From contig NZ_CP051488.1 in NCBI RefSeq assembly GCF_014490785.1, positions 2,852,001 through 2,916,000 on the forward strand: DNA of 64,000 nucleotides, given 5' to 3'. Below the pieces are notes generated by a model. It was not told the DNA's origin. It made no database searches and saw only the letters and a program-made list of their open reading frames with translations. This DNA is from Kosakonia sp. SMBL-WEM22. Lineage in GTDB: Bacteria > Pseudomonadota > Gammaproteobacteria > Enterobacterales > Enterobacteriaceae. The translations under genes were made by a program, and so were the position numbers. Every line of letters begins with the position of its first letter. The stretch's first letter is position 1. Positions 1 to 8,020 of the stretch are shown piece by piece.

Positions 1-3000
1 CATGGGCGGCCTGCCGACAACCCCACCTTCAGCATATCCCTGAGCACCACGCATCATCGCATAAAGATTATTGACACCGATTGCAGCTGTGGCCTCTTTG
101 GTAAAGACGAACTCACCGCCGTGTACCACCCCTTTGGGCTGATATTTTCCGCCATCGCCTGTGTAACCGCCGGTGTCGAATTCAGGGATATATCCCCCGT
201 TCCACGCTGGCCGGAAAGACGGGACAGCAAAAGACTGGCCTGCACCACTACCTGCTGATGAGGTACCCGAAGAAATCCATCCCATTGCGGCCTGCACGGT
301 GTACGCCACCAGTAGTCGGTTAATGACATCAGCGATCATCTTCATCATGGAGGCGGCGAAACTTTTGAAACTGGCCGTTCCGGTAGTGACCAGGCTTGTC
401 AGCATATCTGATATACCGCCCAGGGCTGACTGCGCTACGCTTTGCATTGAGCCATAAACGTTGGTTGCCGCATCAAGGTACTCGGCCCAGCCTTTTCTGG
501 CTCCTGCCATCCAGTCGCCACGTAATTTGTCTTCTGCTGCGTAGTAATCGTTAGCGGCCTTTAACTCACGCTTATAACCGTCATCATTGAGACCACCGCC
601 CGCATTGAGCCAGCCACTACGCAGCTGAGACAGAGACGCCTGCCGCCCGGCAAGTCTGTCACTCATTGTGGCTCCAGATGCAAGCCCGGCTTGCTTCTCC
701 ACCATCTGAGTAACGTACTTCTGCGCCGTATCAATCCGCTTATTTAGTTGCTCCTGAGCGGTAATCTGGTCACCGAGAAGAGCTTTCTGCTGCGCAAGTT
801 GCAGCACCTGGTTTTTGCTCGCGAGCAGAGACTTCTCCTGCTTCGATAATTGCCGGGTGCTCGCGGCCGTTTCAAGGACAGCAAATTTAGATTCAGTGGC
901 ATACAGGTCTTTACGCTGCTGACTGATGGTGTCGTTGACAGAGCGGTGATCCTGAAGGGTTTTCAGCTGAGCCTGGAGGGCCAGAAGTTCAGCCTGCGCA
1001 GAATCTTCGGCACGATCCCCTGCTGCCACCGTTATGCCTTTGGCTTTAGGGGTTTTTGGATCTTTATACAGCTTCTCGATGCCAGCTCGGGCCTTAGATA
1101 TTTGTTCAGGAGTCAATGGTTTGACTCTCTGCTCATAAGGCAAGCCCTGCGTCGCTTTAACTGCTTTCGCGTTATCGGCAATAGCTTTGTTCAAATCCTT
1201 TTCTGCCAGAGCTCTTTTTTCTGCTTGAGTGGTTCCAGCATCCAGATATTTATTAAACGATATCTGCGCATCAATACCATCTTGATTTATCTTATTAAAC
1301 TCAGCCCTTTTCTGGTTGAAACCTTCCTGAGATTTAATAACAAACCCAAGTTCTCTCTCTTGCTGAAGCAATGCCGCCAACTCTCTTTTTGCAGCACCAC
1401 CATCACCGACATTACCCATACCAAAAACCCCAGGACGGGATTGGTTGGTGATTTCTTTAATTCTTTGCCTCACAACCTCAAGCTGTTCAGCTGTCGATTC
1501 TTTTCTGCCAATACCTAAGGCTGCATCCCAATATGCTTTCCATGTATCAGATACGTCGCGAATCACCTGATCGATAAGGCCAAGGTTGTCAATAACCTGC
1601 TGGCTGCGTTGCTGCTCTGCCCGGCTGTAACTATCAGCAGCTTTTTGCCCTGCCTCTTCCTTTTCACCGCGGCGCTCAAGAGCAGCAATGTACTGAAACT
1701 CTGCAGCAGTTAAGTAATGCAGCTGGCTGTTTAGCTCAACAGATGCTTTTACTGGTGAATCATAGAGTTTCTGGAAATTAGCAATCGTAGTATCTACTGA
1801 CTGCCCAACCGCGTCTTCCATGGCCGCAGCTGCCCTGGCAACAACCTCAAATTTATTTCCATCAAATCTTCCCGACCCAACAATTTTCGCCAGTGTTGCC
1901 GATGATTCTCCTATTGTCACACCAGCATCATCAGCTATTTGCCTGGAAAGTTGACTGAGTTGCCCCGCCGTTTTACCAGCATAGCTTCCGGTTAAGATAA
2001 GCTGCTTGTTGAACTCACTAGCTTCCTGGGCGCCTTTGTACCATGCAATTGCGAGAAGTGAAGCCACCCCCACAAGCCCACCAACAGCAAGCCTGGCAGG
2101 AGTCAGGAAAGCAAGCATCCCCCTGCCATGTTCGGCATTCTCAGCGAGTGAGTTCGCATTTTCTGAGAGTGATTCTGAAGAGTCGTCTGTTGCCTCTTTA
2201 AACCCAAGAACCTCTTCCTTGATAAACTGAAAAAGCCCGCCCAGACCGCCAAAAGAATCACTGATTTGCCCGCCCTGCTGGATCAGCACCATCCACAATG
2301 GCATGCCACCAGCAATGGATGTAGCAATATCCGTGAACTGCGCTGGCAACATTCTCAATGCCTGCCGGTACTGCCCGGCACTAATGCTTCCCTTCCTCCA
2401 TGCTTCATCCTGCTCACGAAGCTTTTCGATAAAAGGAGCTGCCTGCTGGGAAACACCGAGTTGGGCAGCCTTCATTTCCAGCAATTCGACCCGCGTTTTC
2501 CCGATCGATGCTGCCTGCTGTTCGAGGGTCCGAACAAATGAGTCGCGGATATTCTGCGCACGTTGCATCTCGGATGCCTCGGCGCGTTCTGCAGCTTCCA
2601 GCTCAGCAATCGCATCCCGGAGCATCCGGGATTGCATGGCGGAAACTTTTTTATTTGCAGCTTCCTGTGCGGTTGCGGCCTCCTGCGCCTTGAGGGCTGC
2701 GATGTAAGGCCCAGCCTCCTGCAGCAGCCCCATCTGAGCGGCTTTCAGTTCAAGCACTTCAGCACGTGATTTACCGATGGCCAGTGCCTGATTACGGAGC
2801 GACTCAACGAAGTTATCATTCTGCGCCTGCAGGCGGGATGCTTCAGCTAACGCCTGGCGCTCTGCGGCCTGTTTCTCACGAAGCTCTTGTGCGGCAATCC
2901 GGGTCTGCACAGCCTCACTGGCGATAGCCAGTTCTCTTTCCCTGATTTGCTGAATCAGCGGGGCGGCTTCTTGCGTTAAACCCAGTATTGAGGCGCGATA

Positions 3001-3504
3001 CTCAAGCACATCTGACTTTGAGGCCCGGAAGGTAGCAGCCTGCTCGCTCAGAGAGTTCAGGAACGAGTCCTGCGCTGCGGCGGCTCGCTGCGTGTCCTGA
3101 GCCAGCTTCAGTCGCTCCTGCCCTTCTGCGGTCTCCGCTTCCATGACCTGAAATAATTTATCTCGGGTGGTATCCAGCACTGCGCTAAACCGGCTGTAAT
3201 CCTCATTACCGAGCAGTCCCTTGCCACGAAAGCCAGCCAGTTTGCTTTGCAGCGTTTCCAGTTCGTCCATTGCCCGGTTAACAGGACTGATTTTATTCAG
3301 CAGGTTTTGCAGCTCCTGTTGCTGCTCTTTCAGGCTCTGGGTATTCTTTTTCTGATCGGATGCACCCGCGCGAAATACCGAGTTCAGATCATCGGCCTTG
3401 TTTGCCGCGCCGCCGGCCGTCTGCTGGAAATCGTCCAGCGCCTTGTTCCCGCGCTCCAGCTCGGCGGTATTCACCCGGAGCGAAATTGTTGCAATATCAG
3501 ACAT
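1..3504 (-). CDS. Tail length tape-measure protein (3' end outside window)
   Basis: The frame is open from the ATG at 3504 to the window edge, giving at least 1168 residues. It is a lambda-gpH-type tape measure, the protein that sets tail length and guides tail-tube assembly. Recognisable family segments include YRQALRMLPAQFTDI followed by a LIQQGGQISDSFGG stretch (about residues 375-425), hydrophobic segments, and a C-terminal region of the form AEGGVVG. Residues about 145-370 contain three related units of about 85-90 residues (FLNSLSEQAATFRASK, FVESLRNQALAIGKSR, FVRTLEQQAASIGKTR). The start overlaps the stop of the upstream chaperone frame (TAATG), suggesting translational coupling. Family call is confident; the true end is not visible. 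Confidence 0.93.
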   Translation of the reverse strand, partial: MSDIATISLRVNTAELERGNKALDDFQQTAGGAANKADDLNSVFRAGASDQKKNTQSLKEQQQELQNLLNKISPVNRAMDELETLQSKLAGFRGKGLLGNEDYSRFSAVLDTTRDKLFQVMEAETAEGQERLKLAQDTQRAAAAQDSFLNSLSEQAATFRASKSDVLEYRASILGLTQEAAPLIQQIRERELAIASEAVQTRIAAQELREKQAAERQALAEASRLQAQNDNFVESLRNQALAIGKSRAEVLELKAAQMGLLQEAGPYIAALKAQEAATAQEAANKKVSAMQSRMLRDAIAELEAAERAEASEMQRAQNIRDSFVRTLEQQAASIGKTRVELLEMKAAQLGVSQQAAPFIEKLREQDEAWRKGSISAGQYRQALRMLPAQFTDIATSIAGGMPLWMVLIQQGGQISDSFGGLGGLFQFIKEEVLGFKEATDDSSESLSENANSLAENAEHGRGMLAFLTPARLAVGGLVGVASLLAIAWYKGAQEASEFNKQLILTGSYAGKTAGQLSQLSRQIADDAGVTIGESSATLAKIVGSGRFDGNKFEVVARAAAAMEDAVGQSVDTTIANFQKLYDSPVKASVELNSQLHYLTAAEFQYIAALERRGEKEEAGQKAADSYSRAEQQRSQQVIDNLGLIDQVIRDVSDTWKAYWDAALGIGRKESTAEQLEVVRQRIKEITNQSRPGVFGMGNVGDGGAAKRELAALLQQERELGFVIKSQEGFNQKRAEFNKINQDGIDAQISFNKYLDAGTTQAEKRALAEKDLNKAIADNAKAVKATQGLPYEQRVKPLTPEQISKARAGIEKLYKDPKTPKAKGITVAAGDRAEDSAQAELLALQAQLKTLQDHRSVNDTISQQRKDLYATESKFAVLETAASTRQLSKQEKSLLASKNQVLQLAQQKALLGDQITAQEQLNKRIDTAQKYVTQMVEKQAGLASGATMSDRLAGRQASLSQLRSGWLNAGGGLNDDGYKRELKAANDYYAAEDKLRGDWMAGARKGWAEYLDAATNVYGSMQSVAQSALGGISDMLTSLVTTGTASFKSFAASMMKMIADVINRLLVAYTVQAAMGWISSGTSSAGSGAGQSFAVPSFRPAWNGGYIPEFDTGGYTGDGGKYQPKGVVHGGEFVFTKEATAAIGVNNLYAMMRGAQGYAEGGVVGRPPM

Positions 3505-3818
3505 TACGCCCCCTGATGCATAATCTTCAGCGCCGCGCTTTCCATTACGCGGATATCCGTTAACGCGGTTGCCTCATCCTCCACCCCGTTCAGCTTCATC
3601 AGCCACGGCAGCACGTTGTAATCCAGCCCTGTGATGCCGCCCATTCCCGTGCGCCACTGCGTGCCCATCGACTGGAAGACAGCGAACGCGGGCCAGACAT
3701 CGGGCCATACCTCAACGGTTTGCTCTTCTTCGGTGTAGTCGTCAGCGCTCAGACCAAACGCGGCAAGGTCTTCGGTAGAGGGTTCAGGCGTATAAAACGC
3801 CGAGGCAACCGCTATCAG
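3504..3818 (-). CDS. Tail assembly chaperone, frameshift-encoded C-terminal part (gpT-like)
   Basis: This frame continues from the upstream chaperone ORF after a -1 slip and has no good start of its own. It encodes about 104 residues beginning LIAVASAFYTPEPSTED and ending ALKIMHQGA, with the stop overlapping the tape-measure start. In lambda and relatives the G and GT proteins coat the tape measure during tail assembly, and the ratio is set by frameshifting. Position, orientation and overlap all match that arrangement. The fused product would be about 207 residues. Confidence 0.85.
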   Translation of the reverse strand: MIAVASAFYTPEPSTEDLAAFGLSADDYTEEEQTVEVWPDVWPAFAVFQSMGTQWRTGMGGITGLDYNVLPWLMKLNGVEDEATALTDIRVMESAALKIMHQGA

Positions 3819-4126
3819 TTTTTTTCTCGGTTACCTGTCAGCTCTCGATAGTAGGTGCCGACGATAGCTTTCATCGCGCCGGGGTAGTTATCCAGGAGCA
3901 TCTCCAGATTTTCACGACTGAACTCATCCGGTAGTGCCCAGGACTCGGTGATTTCAGTCAGGAAGTCGATAGCCGTTTTTCCCTCGATTTCTTCCAGTGC
4001 AGCAAGTTCTTTGACCGGTTTATGACGGAAGGTAAACGTAAGTACGCCATCATCTTCGCCAGCGCGCGGAATGGTGACGTCTGCTTTGAAAGTCGGTTTG
4101 GGCTGGAGTTGAAATTTAGTGGCCAT
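3815..4126 (-). CDS. Tail assembly chaperone (gpG-like)
   Basis: A 103-residue acidic protein (MATKFQLQPKPTFKADV start, RELTGNREKN end) between tail tube and tape measure, the fixed position of the tail chaperone in siphophages. The last sense codons GAA AAA AAC contain the slippery heptamer A_AAA_AAC immediately before the TGA, so some ribosomes should shift -1 into the downstream frame. The family is recognised mainly by size, context and the frameshift signal. Confidence 0.85.
   Translation of the reverse strand: MATKFQLQPKPTFKADVTIPRAGEDDGVLTFTFRHKPVKELAALEEIEGKTAIDFLTEITESWALPDEFSRENLEMLLDNYPGAMKAIVGTYYRELTGNREKN
3818..3824 (-). promoter_or_regulatory. Programmed -1 frameshift site A_AAA_AAC
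   Basis: On the minus strand the codons GAA AAA AAC TGA hold a perfect X_XXY_YYZ heptamer in the correct phase. Re-reading the C of AAC gives CTG ATA GCG, the start of an open frame of 104 codons that runs to the tape-measure start. The stop follows the heptamer directly. Confidence 0.88.
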
Positions 4127-4142
4127 GTGTTCCTCGGCAGAA

Positions 4143-4167
4143 AGAAAGGCCCGCTACCGGGCCTGTT
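4143..4167 (-). terminator. Intra-operon hairpin terminator
   Basis: Minus-strand hairpin GGCCCG-GTAG-CGGGCC followed by TTTCTTT, between the tail tube and chaperone genes. Probably read through by Q-modified polymerase and used to adjust expression between major and minor tail genes. Confidence 0.6.
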
Positions 4168-4178
4168 AAGGGAATGGA

Positions 4179-4856
4179 TTAAGCGGCTGCCTGCGGGGCA
4201 GTATCTTTGTAAAAGGTGATATCGCGGGACTGGATGGCAAACGCTGGCTGTACCGTCTCGACGGCATTCGGCGCAGTGGTTGGCTGCGGATCGAAAGACG
4301 GCTTACCCGACCAGTAACGCGTTTCCTTCGCCTTTGGCACGTACATGCGCAGCGGCAGCGTGTCACCAGAACGGTCAGCAGCTGACAGCACGGCATAGAT
4401 AGGCAGCGTGGAGTCATGCGCAACCGTAAAGGTCTGCGACTTGGCCGCCTTGTAGGTCGCCAGGTTGCGCTGGCGGTCATCGGCAAGGAACTGGATCTGC
4501 GTGTACTGCTGGTCACCGCCGGACTGTGAAACTTCGGTGATCTGCGGGATCTCAGTCCACTCGGCTACTTTGCTTAAGGAACCTGTCCCGGAGCCAGCCG
4601 GGAAGAAGTTGGTATCGGTGCTGTTAATCACCCCGATCGTCACGCTGGTAGTCGTCTGCGCTGTGACGCGCGCAACCAGGCTGTCAATCAGTGCCCAGCC
4701 ACTGGAAACCAGCACCACATCGCCTACAGCGAGGCCGTGGCCGTTTGCAACGGTAAAGACAGCGCCTGCGGCATTGCTGACGCCCGTCACCGCCACAGGC
4801 GTGGCAAGTTTCGAGCCGACAAATACCGTGGCGCCATTAGGTAATGCGAAGCCCAT
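4179..4856 (-). CDS. Major tail tube protein
   Basis: 225 residues from the ATG at 4856, chosen because GGAGAATCCCT lies just upstream; an in-frame start 57 bases further upstream lacks this. The sequence (MGFALPNGATVFVGS, then TEVSQSGGDQQYTQIQF and AKSQTFTVAHDSTLPIYAVL) is typical of siphophage tail tube proteins, which stack as hexameric rings around the tape measure. It lies between the tail terminator and the chaperones. Confidence rests on sequence style plus position. Confidence 0.82.
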   Translation of the reverse strand: MGFALPNGATVFVGSKLATPVAVTGVSNAAGAVFTVANGHGLAVGDVVLVSSGWALIDSLVARVTAQTTTSVTIGVINSTDTNFFPAGSGTGSLSKVAEWTEIPQITEVSQSGGDQQYTQIQFLADDRQRNLATYKAAKSQTFTVAHDSTLPIYAVLSAADRSGDTLPLRMYVPKAKETRYWSGKPSFDPQPTTAPNAVETVQPAFAIQSRDITFYKDTAPQAAA

Positions 4857-4909
4857 AGGGATTCTCCGTAATATGAAAGTAAATAAGCCGGCAGAACCGG
4901 CAGGGATGA

Positions 4910-5320
4910 TCAAGCTGAGATATCAGCCCGGTAGTTGATGCTGACGGGGATGGAGTAGGACACGCCGTCCGCTATGCCGGGGTAAATGGCGGGCGGTGAT
5001 GTCACCCAGGCGGTAAAGCCGTCGCCGGGGATCTCTTGGTTCTCTGGGAACAACCCGGCGACGCGGCGGGCCAGCATTCTGGCCTGTGATTTGCCGCCAC
5101 CCGCTGGCGCGACGACGGTGACCTGATACACGCCGGGGTAGACCCGGCAGCCCCCGGCCATATCAATGCTGTACGGCTGCGCGGGCATATCATGGGAGAT
5201 CAGATACAACCCGTCGCCAGGCGGATCGAACTGAATGTTATCCCACGCCACCCGCACGCCCTCGCCGTCTGCCCACAGACCCAGCATGGCCTCAAGCGCC
5301 GTTGTGATGTCCGGTATCAT
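4910..5320 (-). CDS. Tail terminator-like protein (DUF4128 type)
   Basis: 136 residues from ATG 5320 (MIPDITTALEAMLGLW). The frame extends much further upstream but that part is a shadow of the neighbouring gene. Sequence features such as DMPAQPYSIDMAGG and PVSINYRADISA fit the DUF4128/tail-terminator group, which caps the tail tube and joins it to the neck. The start overlaps the end of the upstream gene by 29 bases, as is common in neck/tail operons. Confidence 0.7.
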   Translation of the reverse strand: MIPDITTALEAMLGLWADGEGVRVAWDNIQFDPPGDGLYLISHDMPAQPYSIDMAGGCRVYPGVYQVTVVAPAGGGKSQARMLARRVAGLFPENQEIPGDGFTAWVTSPPAIYPGIADGVSYSIPVSINYRADISA

Positions 5321-5900
5321 TTTTAACCTCGCTGACTGCCTCGCTGAAGTACCGTTGGAACTCGGCGGCGGTGATGCGCACCATGCCGCCGGGCGCTTGG
5401 CTGGAATGTCCCATCTCCAGACGGTAGGCGTACGGGACGTTATTACAGAAATAGATAGCCGTGGTACCGACTTTGAACTGCTCCAGTACCAGGTTGCCTG
5501 CGGTGAGCGTCTCGTGGCCAGCCTTGTCGATGCGCCCGGTCTCGCCAACGGTGCGCTGGTCAAACGACACCTGCCAGTTACCGCGAAAGCGCCCCCCGGT
5601 GTAGCCAGGCGGTGCCTTGATATCCATGCCGCCCTTAACTTTGCGGCCTGGCCGCAGCCGCCCTGCTTTAGTTAGGTTGTCCGGGTTTTGCCGCTGCAGA
5701 CTGTTATGCTCGGAGACCGCCGCGTTATAGGCCGCCGCCGTCTGGTTCACCGCCCAAAGCTCTGGATTGCCGACAGGCGACATCTGCACCAGCCGCGCCA
5801 GGATTTTGATGCCGACCACCCGCACCACTTCCTCCTGTCGCTCCTTTGCCTGGCTGACGAACGCATTAATGGACACCATAAACGCCTGGTTATCTGCCAT
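5292..5900 (-). CDS. Tail completion/minor tail protein (HK97 gp10 or gpZ-like)
   Basis: 202 residues: an N-terminal helical segment (SINAFVSQAKERQEEVVRVV), a central VGNPELWAVN and GGRFRGNWQVSFD region, then a C-terminal NVPYAYRLEMGHSSQAPGGM motif. This pattern is characteristic of HK97 gp10-family tail-completion proteins. It lies between the neck adaptor and tail terminator, as expected. Role in joining head and tail is inferred from family. Confidence 0.78.
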   Translation of the reverse strand: MADNQAFMVSINAFVSQAKERQEEVVRVVGIKILARLVQMSPVGNPELWAVNQTAAAYNAAVSEHNSLQRQNPDNLTKAGRLRPGRKVKGGMDIKAPPGYTGGRFRGNWQVSFDQRTVGETGRIDKAGHETLTAGNLVLEQFKVGTTAIYFCNNVPYAYRLEMGHSSQAPGGMVRITAAEFQRYFSEAVSEVKNDTGHHNGA

Positions 5901-5901
5901 G

Positions 5902-6252
5902 TTATGCCCTCAGCTGAGCGCGGTAGCACAACAGCAGTTTGCCAGGATTGACCGGGTTGGGCTTCTCAATGCGGTACCATCTGCCGTCCACGTCCACCAT
6001 GTCACCGGTGCGCAGCTCGGTATTAGCAGTAAACACAATACGCGTGTCGCCGTTTATGATGACCGTACCGTCAATTTCGCCGGGTCTATACTCAGTCCGC
6101 ACGCCGATCGCAGTGAAGGTCTTATCCGGCTCACGATGTTCAACGCCTCCGATGACCGTTACTGTGCCCTTGCGCTTTACCGGGTACGCCGCGCCGTTCT
6201 CAGTGAGCAGGCGCGTGCTGGTGGCTTTCATGCGGGTGTAGTTAACAGGCAT
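5902..6252 (-). CDS. Putative head-tail joining/neck protein
   Basis: 116 residues from ATG 6252 (MPVNYTRMKATSTRLL). The C-terminal DVDGRWYRIEKPNPVNPGKLL segment resembles small beta-barrel head-closure proteins of siphophages. Position between the DnaT-like neck protein and the gp10-like protein supports a neck role. No firm family name can be given from sequence alone. The start overlaps the upstream gene's stop region. Confidence 0.6.
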   Translation of the reverse strand: MPVNYTRMKATSTRLLTENGAAYPVKRKGTVTVIGGVEHREPDKTFTAIGVRTEYRPGEIDGTVIINGDTRIVFTANTELRTGDMVDVDGRWYRIEKPNPVNPGKLLLCYRAQLRA

Positions 6253-6253
6253 A

Positions 6254-6736
6254 TTACGCACGCTCCGCAAAAGCGTTTACTGCATAGCCACGCCCCCCAG
6301 CCAGCTCGCCGAGCAAAGCCATCACCGCCGGGTAAGACGGTCTGAACACTTCGCCGTCAGCGACGGCATACGTCGTGGTTACCGCTCCCTCCACGCGCTC
6401 GGACTTCACAGCTGCTTCTCGCACACTGCCCAGCAGATCGCCATCCATCGCCTCGACCGCCAGCATGCATTGCGCAGTAACAACCTGACGCGGTACCTCT
6501 CCGGCGGGCAGTTCGTATCCGTCCAGTTCGATGCCCGCGCGCGGCCACGCCAGCGGCTGCTTTGGTTCGCTTCGCCAGCCGGCCCAGTCCAGCCCCTCAA
6601 GGTAATCCATCGCCCGGATGAGCAATGGCGCGAGCTTTTCCGGCAGCGTGATATCGCGCAGATCGGCAAAGGCTTTCAAATCCCCCTCGCCTGCATAGCT
6701 GTTCATGGCCGGTGAAGTGATATCGGTAATGATCAT
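6254..6736 (-). CDS. DnaT-like neck protein (head-tail connector position)
   Basis: 160 residues from ATG 6736 (MIITDITSPAMNSYAG); an alternative TTG lies four codons upstream. The pattern SYAG...ADLRD...LIRAMDYLEGLDWAGWRSEPKQPLAWPR is that of a family labelled putative DnaT-like ssDNA-binding in phages. Located directly after the capsid/Ig genes, it more likely acts as a head-tail connector. The DNA-binding label should be treated with caution. Confidence 0.7.
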   Translation of the reverse strand: MIITDITSPAMNSYAGEGDLKAFADLRDITLPEKLAPLLIRAMDYLEGLDWAGWRSEPKQPLAWPRAGIELDGYELPAGEVPRQVVTAQCMLAVEAMDGDLLGSVREAAVKSERVEGAVTTTYAVADGEVFRPSYPAVMALLGELAGGRGYAVNAFAERA

Positions 6737-6753
6737 CGTTGCACCCAAAGAAA

Positions 6754-6771
6754 CGGGGCTTGCGCCCCGTC
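6754..6771 (-). terminator. Hairpin after capsid/Ig unit
   Basis: ACGGGGC-TTGC-GCCCCGT hairpin followed on the minus strand by TTTCTTT. It separates the highly expressed capsid unit from the neck genes. Confidence 0.55.
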
Positions 6772-6773
6772 AG

Positions 6774-7061
6774 TTAGTCTTCGACAGCGGCAGTGAAAGT
6801 GATTTCTTCACTGGTTTGCGCCACTCCATCAACTGTCCCCGTCACGGTAAACGTTCCGGCGGTATCGGAGGTGAGTTTCACCGTAGCGCCACCGGCAGAG
6901 CCGGTCTGTGATCCCTCAGTGCTCAGCGTGCCGCCAGTAGACGACCAGACGACAGCTGCTCCGGGCACGCCCGCGCTGTTACGGGTATATTTCAGAGAAA
7001 AGGTAACCGCATCGATACTGTCAGCAGTTGCGGAGGTTTTATCAACTGACAGTGTTACTCC
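6774..7061 (-). CDS. Ig-like (invasin/Big-type) domain ORF, probable -1 frameshift extension of the capsid protein
   Basis: About 95 residues of an Ig-like fold: TLSVDKTSATADSIDAVTF, NSAGVPGAAVVWSSTGGTLS, GGATVKLTSDTAGTFTVT. This is the Big_1-type pattern found on phage capsid and tail surfaces. There is no ATG, GTG or TTG in frame between the preceding in-frame stop and the domain; the first GTG lies inside it. The frame is -1 relative to the capsid gene and overlaps its last codons at a G-run. Either it starts at a rare codon such as CTG 7052 or it is made as a capsid-Ig fusion of about 411 residues. Confidence 0.75.
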   Translation of the reverse strand, partial: GVTLSVDKTSATADSIDAVTFSLKYTRNSAGVPGAAVVWSSTGGTLSTEGSQTGSAGGATVKLTSDTAGTFTVTGTVDGVAQTSEEITFTAAVED

Positions 7062-8008
7062 CCCGATGCGGCCCCCAGCTTGATCAGCACACCCGCAGTG
7101 GATTTGTTGCTCGTGAAATGCTTTTTCCAGTTACCGGCCGTGCCGATGGCGGTCAGATCCGGGTTCTCGCCTTTGGCCGTGTCCCAGCTGTAGCCCAGCA
7201 GCTCAACGTTGACTGTACCCTCCGCGCGATAGCCGACCGCAAGGTTTTCCTGATCGTTGATGTCGTAGGAGCGGAAGCCCGGCGCCTGGGATTCAGTCAC
7301 GGTCACCGCACCGGCCACCAGCCCCAGAATAGCGGCGGCATCCATGGTATCGGTCACCAGCACGGGCTTACCCAGGGTGCCCGGCTGGCCGCCGTACACC
7401 ACCACGCCCGCTTCTTCGTATATCTTGCTGGCGATCGCCTCTTCCACAATGTCGAAGTAGGTGGCGGAGTGCATAACGAACAGCACCACGCGGTTGAATT
7501 TGTCACCGTATTTGCGCAGGCCGCGCGTCAGGGTTTTCTTCCCGTCGGTTTCGATATCGGCGGTCACCACCATATCGGTGTTTGCTCCGATTGCCGCCGT
7601 CAGCGCCTTAAGGCCATATTTCACGTAGCCTTCCAGGGTAGCGTCAGCAACATCAACGCCAATCACTTCGGAGAACTCGTCAACCGTGCGGCCACGGCGT
7701 TTAAAGGCTTCCTCAGTGGTTTCGTACGGACCGTATTTCCACGGTGCCTTAACAGAAACCGCCTCACCGGCACCGATTTTTTTACCATTCACCTTGCCGG
7801 TGGAGTTCACATCACGCGATTCGATGGAGCCACCTACTTTGTAGAAGGCGCGCTTGCGGAAGTCGCCTTCAATGAGTTCATTGTCCAGCAGGATCGCGCC
7901 GTTGGAGGAAGTGTTGAACACTTCCAGATTGTCCTGCCGGCGCTCGAGGAAAGCGGTCTGCGCCAGATCGTCATAGATGACCAGATCGTTATTAACAGTT
8001 GTAGCCAT
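7055..8008 (-). CDS. Major capsid protein
   Basis: 317 residues, located after the scaffold gene and before the neck genes. The sequence (DRRQDNLEVFNTSSNGAI-like N-terminus, VVLFVMHSATYFDIVEEAI, GGQPGTLGKPVLVTDT, PGFRSYDINDQENLAVGYR) is that of a phage coat protein with a peripheral domain resembling the HK97 fold. It forms the icosahedral shell. The final codons TCG GGG GAG TAA carry the possible slip site into the Ig-like ORF. Confidence 0.88.
   Translation of the reverse strand: MATTVNNDLVIYDDLAQTAFLERRQDNLEVFNTSSNGAILLDNELIEGDFRKRAFYKVGGSIESRDVNSTGKVNGKKIGAGEAVSVKAPWKYGPYETTEEAFKRRGRTVDEFSEVIGVDVADATLEGYVKYGLKALTAAIGANTDMVVTADIETDGKKTLTRGLRKYGDKFNRVVLFVMHSATYFDIVEEAIASKIYEEAGVVVYGGQPGTLGKPVLVTDTMDAAAILGLVAGAVTVTESQAPGFRSYDINDQENLAVGYRAEGTVNVELLGYSWDTAKGENPDLTAIGTAGNWKKHFTSNKSTAGVLIKLGAASGE
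7058..7064 (-). promoter_or_regulatory. Candidate -1 slip site at the end of the capsid gene
   Basis: The minus strand reads TCG GGG GAG TAA. A glycyl-tRNA on GGG can re-pair with GGG one base upstream, after which GGA GTA ACA CTG opens the Ig-like frame. The A-site re-pairing is not canonical, so this is weaker than a standard X_XXY_YYZ heptamer. Confidence 0.5.
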
Positions 8009-8020
8009 TGAGTAAGTCTC

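Noticed and set aside
850..1518. 222-residue plus-strand ORF
   Set aside because: Lies opposite the tape-measure gene; composition is that of an antisense shadow and no ribosome binding site.
4857..4913. Upstream extension of the tail tube gene
   Set aside because: The ATG at 4856 has a good ribosome binding site and a conserved-looking N-terminus; the extension does not.
7028..8011. 327-residue plus-strand ORF
   Set aside because: Exact antisense of the capsid gene with His/Arg-rich shadow composition.
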